From Candidatus Chloroheliales bacterium (GTDB taxonomy: Bacteria > Chloroflexota > Chloroflexia > QHBQ01), in the NCBI GenBank assembly GCA_003243865.1, contig QHBQ01000446.1, positions 1-6,178 of the forward strand: a stretch of DNA of 6,178 nt. The letters are read 5' to 3'. A model generated the notes under the pieces. It made no database searches and was not told where the DNA came from. It saw nothing but the letters and a program-made list of their open reading frames with translations. Numbering within the stretch: position 1 is the stretch's first letter; every line of letters starts with the position of its first letter. Position numbers and translations under genes: made by a program. This document shows, one piece after another, positions 4,324-6,178 of this stretch.

Positions 4324-5502
4324 ATGGCTGTTGCCACCCGACGTGAGTATCTATCCGAGAAGGTGAGGAGTGTGCCGCCGAGCGGCATCCGCCGCTTCTT
4401 CGATATTGCCGCCACGATGCGCGATGTTATCACCCTCGGTATCGGCGAACCCGATTTCGTTACCCCCCAGAACATTCTTCGAGCAGGCATACGTTCGCTG
4501 GAAGAGGGCAAGACCGCCTACACCTCGAACAGCGGCCTGATCGAGTTGCGCGAACTGCTCGCCGCCCAGTTGCACAAGCTATATAGCGTGGAGTACGACC
4601 CCGCTGATGAACTGCTGATCACCGTTGGCGTCAGCGAGGCATTGCAGATCGCGATGATTGCCACGATTGACCCCGGTGACGAGGTGATCATCCCCGAACC
4701 CTGCTTCGTTGCCTACGCGCCATCGGTAGTGTTCGCGGGCGGCAAGCCGGTCAGCGTCGCCACCCACGTCGAGAACAACTTCGAGGTAACCGCGGAGGAA
4801 ATCGCAGCGGCAATCACCCCGCGCAGCAAAGGCATCCTGCTCGGCTACCCCAACAACCCCACCGGCGCGGTGATGAGCCGGGCGCGACTGGCCGAAATCG
4901 GCAAGCTGGCCGAAGGCCGCGACCTGCTCATCTATTCCGACGAAATCTACGATCGGCTCGTCTACGGCGTGGAGCATACCTGCGTGCCGTCACTGCCGGG
5001 GCTGAAGCAGCGTACCGTGCTGCTGGGCGGCTTCAGCAAGAGTTACGCGATGACCGGCTGGCGGGTTGGCTATGCGGCAGCGCCAACCGAGATCCTGGCC
5101 GCCATGCGCAAGGTTCACCAGTACGCGATCATGAGCGCGCCCACACCAGCGCAGTGGGCGGCAGTCGAGGCGCTCTCCAACCCTGAAAGTGAGCAGGCGG
5201 TGCAGATGATGCTCGCCGAGTACGACAGGCGCCGCCGCTTCATCGTGGATGGCTTCAACCGCATCGGTCTGAGTTGCTTCGAGCCGCGCGGCGCGTTCTA
5301 TGCCTTCCCCAGCATCAAGTCCACCGGCCTCAGCGATGCCGAGTTCAGCGAACGGCTGATTATGGAGGAGAAGGTGGCGATGGTGCCAGGCAGCGCCTTT
5401 GGGCCGAGCGGCAGCGGCTACGTCCGCGCCGCCTACGCCGCCAGCATGGAGAACATCGCCGAGGCGCTGCGGCGGGTGGAGCGGTTTGTCGGCAAGCTGT
5501 AG
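4324..5502 (+). CDS. Pyridoxal-phosphate aminotransferase, class I/II (aspartate aminotransferase-like)
   Basis: This is a cytosolic fold-type I aminotransferase moving an amino group between an amino acid and a 2-oxo acid. The 392 residues match the usual length. Visible motifs are LGIGEPDFVTP (38-48) near the substrate site, TVGVSEAL at the cofactor phosphate site, YPNNPTG with N178, YSDEIYD with D206 (pyridine nitrogen) and Y209 (cofactor hydroxyl), GGFSKSYAMTGWRVGY with the cofactor-binding lysine K239, and GYVRAAYA with R368, which binds the substrate carboxylate. ATG 4324 is preceded by AGGAGG (4313-4318) at 5 nt. The open frame continues back to 4168, but this stretch is repeat and hairpin DNA. 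The I-gamma subgroup includes aspartate, alanine, aromatic and acetyl-diaminopimelate aminotransferases, so the substrate is left open. No clear promoter is seen between 4165 and 4323, so readthrough from the HTH gene is possible. Confidence 0.92.
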   Translation: MAVATRREYLSEKVRSVPPSGIRRFFDIAATMRDVITLGIGEPDFVTPQNILRAGIRSLEEGKTAYTSNSGLIELRELLAAQLHKLYSVEYDPADELLITVGVSEALQIAMIATIDPGDEVIIPEPCFVAYAPSVVFAGGKPVSVATHVENNFEVTAEEIAAAITPRSKGILLGYPNNPTGAVMSRARLAEIGKLAEGRDLLIYSDEIYDRLVYGVEHTCVPSLPGLKQRTVLLGGFSKSYAMTGWRVGYAAAPTEILAAMRKVHQYAIMSAPTPAQWAAVEALSNPESEQAVQMMLAEYDRRRRFIVDGFNRIGLSCFEPRGAFYAFPSIKSTGLSDAEFSERLIMEEKVAMVPGSAFGPSGSGYVRAAYAASMENIAEALRRVERFVGKL

Positions 5503-5517
5503 CCTCAATTCGCCAAA

Positions 5518-5562
5518 CATGAGTCATTCCGAAATTCCCTTAGCAGAAACTCGGAATGACTC
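5518..5562. terminator. 12-bp inverted repeat after the aminotransferase gene, possible terminator
   Basis: GAGTCATTCCGA (5521-5532) and TCGGAATGACTC (5551-5562) are perfect inverted arms around an 18-nt loop, beginning 18 bp after the stop codon. There is no immediate T-tract (ATTTT occurs 11 nt later), so it is not a textbook terminator. The left arm, read as CATGAGTCATTCC from 5518, matches 12 of 13 bases of the outer arm of the nested element at 2969-2985, so this may be a member of an interspersed repeat family. Confidence 0.55.
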
Positions 5563-5575
5563 GCGTTGTGCAATT

Positions 5576-5604
5576 TTGCTTTCCACACCGCATTATGCTA
5601 TAAT
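5576..5604 (+). promoter_or_regulatory. Predicted sigma-70 promoter with extended -10 for the exported-protein gene
   Basis: TTGCTT (5576-5581), a 17-bp spacer and a perfect TATAAT (5599-5604) preceded by TGC form an extended -10 promoter. Transcription should begin near 5611, giving a leader of about 185 nt before the ATG at 5796. Confidence 0.7.
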
Positions 5605-5618
5605 TCTGCCCATCCCCC

Positions 5619-5749
5619 GCGTACAAACGTTTACGCAGGCAGATCCCATAGGAGTTGCGCATTTGCGCAGGCGAACGAGCCTATTCCCGTAGGGGCGCAC
5701 TGACGTGCGCCCTGCTGAACTGCGTAACTTCTACCCCAATCAAACGTTC
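5619..5749 (+). promoter_or_regulatory. Long leader with two CAAACGTT sites and a strong hairpin
   Basis: The predicted leader has the octamer CAAACGTT at 5624-5631, within the palindrome AAACGTTT (5625-5632), and again at 5741-5748. The first lies about 14 nt after the predicted transcription start, where a repressor operator with a central CG (LacI-family style) would be effective. Between them GGGCGCAC (5693-5700) and GTGCGCCC (5705-5712) form a perfect 8-bp stem with loop TGAC. TGCGCA occurs twice at 5656-5669. I recognise no known riboswitch class. The regulatory function is inferred. Confidence 0.4.
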
Positions 5750-5795
5750 GGCAGTCAGCCCCCAAGTTCAACCAAACAACAGGAAGGATAGGAAG

Positions 5796-6178
5796 ATGAG
5801 GAAGGTAAGCAATCGTTACGCCCGCTTGCTGGTGGTCGCCGTACTCGGCGCATTGCTGGTAAGCGCTGGCCTCAGCTTTTATGGCAATCTCACTGGCAGC
5901 AGCAGCAGCAAGCCAGTGGCATTGGTCAGCGGCGACAAGGATGCACCCGCCAAGGACGTAATCCAGCCGGGCGAAAACCCTGCCGACGAGGGCAATCACC
6001 TCAACAGTATTGAAGATTACTGGAACAGCCGCGTTACCTACCCGACCGGGCAATTCAACCATGCCTGGGTGGAGCAGGCCGCCGTGCAGGATAGCCAGAT
6101 TGCCCGCGCCGTCCCGGCCGGGCGCGTAACCTACAACCATGCCAACAGTTCTTCACCGCTCAACCTCAACCCCAACCA
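5796..6178 (+). CDS. Exported protein, 5' part (BNR/sialidase-like family suspected; runs off the right edge)
   Basis: The frame stays open to the window end, giving 127 complete codons. The N-terminus MRKVSNRYARLLVVAVLGALLVSAGLS is a typical signal sequence: basic start, then a hydrophobic core at residues 10-22. A serine-rich, low-complexity stretch follows (four AGC codons in a row near 5901-5912). The next part, NHLNSIEDYWNSRVTYPTGQF... and ...IARAVPAGRVTYN, resembles, as I recall it, the pre-propeller region of large secreted BNR-repeat/exo-alpha-sialidase-like proteins of Chloroflexota. That match is from memory and no propeller repeats are inside the window. ATG 5796 has AGGAAGG (5781-5787) 8 nt upstream, and a second AGGAAG touches the start codon. 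Export is well supported; the family is tentative. Confidence 0.7.
   Translation, partial: MRKVSNRYARLLVVAVLGALLVSAGLSFYGNLTGSSSSKPVALVSGDKDAPAKDVIQPGENPADEGNHLNSIEDYWNSRVTYPTGQFNHAWVEQAAVQDSQIARAVPAGRVTYNHANSSSPLNLNPN

Noticed and set aside
4990..5520. 176-residue minus-strand frame opposite the aminotransferase C-terminal half
   Set aside because: It is a shadow of a gene whose cofactor lysine and substrate arginine lie in the plus-strand frame.
5605..5795. Riboswitch in the long leader
   Set aside because: I looked for conserved cores of cobalamin, TPP, SAM and cyclic-di-GMP riboswitches and recognised none; only simple hairpins are present.
5631..6140. 169-residue minus-strand frame opposite the exported-protein gene
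   Set aside because: The plus frame has a strong Shine-Dalgarno and signal peptide; the minus frame would cover the leader and has no recognisable motif.

Overview
The window looks like chromosomal DNA of a GC-rich bacterium, most likely a member of the Chloroflexota (Chloroflexus/Roseiflexus/Kouleothrix-like). This assignment is inferred from protein flavour (a zinc-ribbon plus membrane-helix protein, a dTMP kinase variant with a QPSDGP motif, a BNR/sialidase-like secreted protein start) and from the intergenic DNA, which is full of 7-bp tandem repeats and G/C-rich hairpins. No database search was possible. No phage, plasmid, CRISPR or rRNA/tRNA signal was seen.

Left half (1-2673), minus strand. 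One compact operon reads right to left. It starts at a promoter around 2644-2673 whose -10 box lies only 6 nt from the first codon, so the transcript may be leaderless. The genes in order are a WecG/TagA/CpsF glycosyltransferase (1843-2637), a zinc-finger membrane protein (1263-1838), a PfkB-type heptose-7-phosphate kinase (256-1266) and the beginning of a heptose-1-phosphate adenylyltransferase that runs off the left edge (1-209). The first three genes are separated by a few bases or overlap by four. The last two enzymes are consecutive steps of ADP-heptose synthesis, so the operon probably builds and assembles a cell-surface polysaccharide or glycan.

Divergent intergenic region (2638-3076). 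It holds a 7-bp tandem repeat (GGCATGA-like, four copies), then a roughly 246-bp set of nested inverted repeats resembling a REPIN/MITE, and finally a near-consensus sigma-70 promoter for the rightward gene.

Right half, plus strand. A dTMP kinase-like gene (3077-3736) has histidine in place of the P-loop lysine. A small helix-turn-helix protein with its own promoter follows (3853-4164). Next come 159 bp of hairpins, a G-quadruplex motif and a second copy of the TCTACAA-type heptad array, which ends against the Shine-Dalgarno sequence of a class I/II aminotransferase gene (4324-5502). After this gene there is a 12-bp inverted repeat, an extended -10 promoter and a leader of about 185 nt. The window closes with the 5' part of a gene for an exported protein (5796-6178), probably of a BNR/sialidase-like family.

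The most interesting items are the P-loop substitution in the dTMP kinase, the nested inverted-repeat element, the recurrent heptad arrays and the leaderless promoter. Nothing in the window clearly forms a complete new system such as a defence island.
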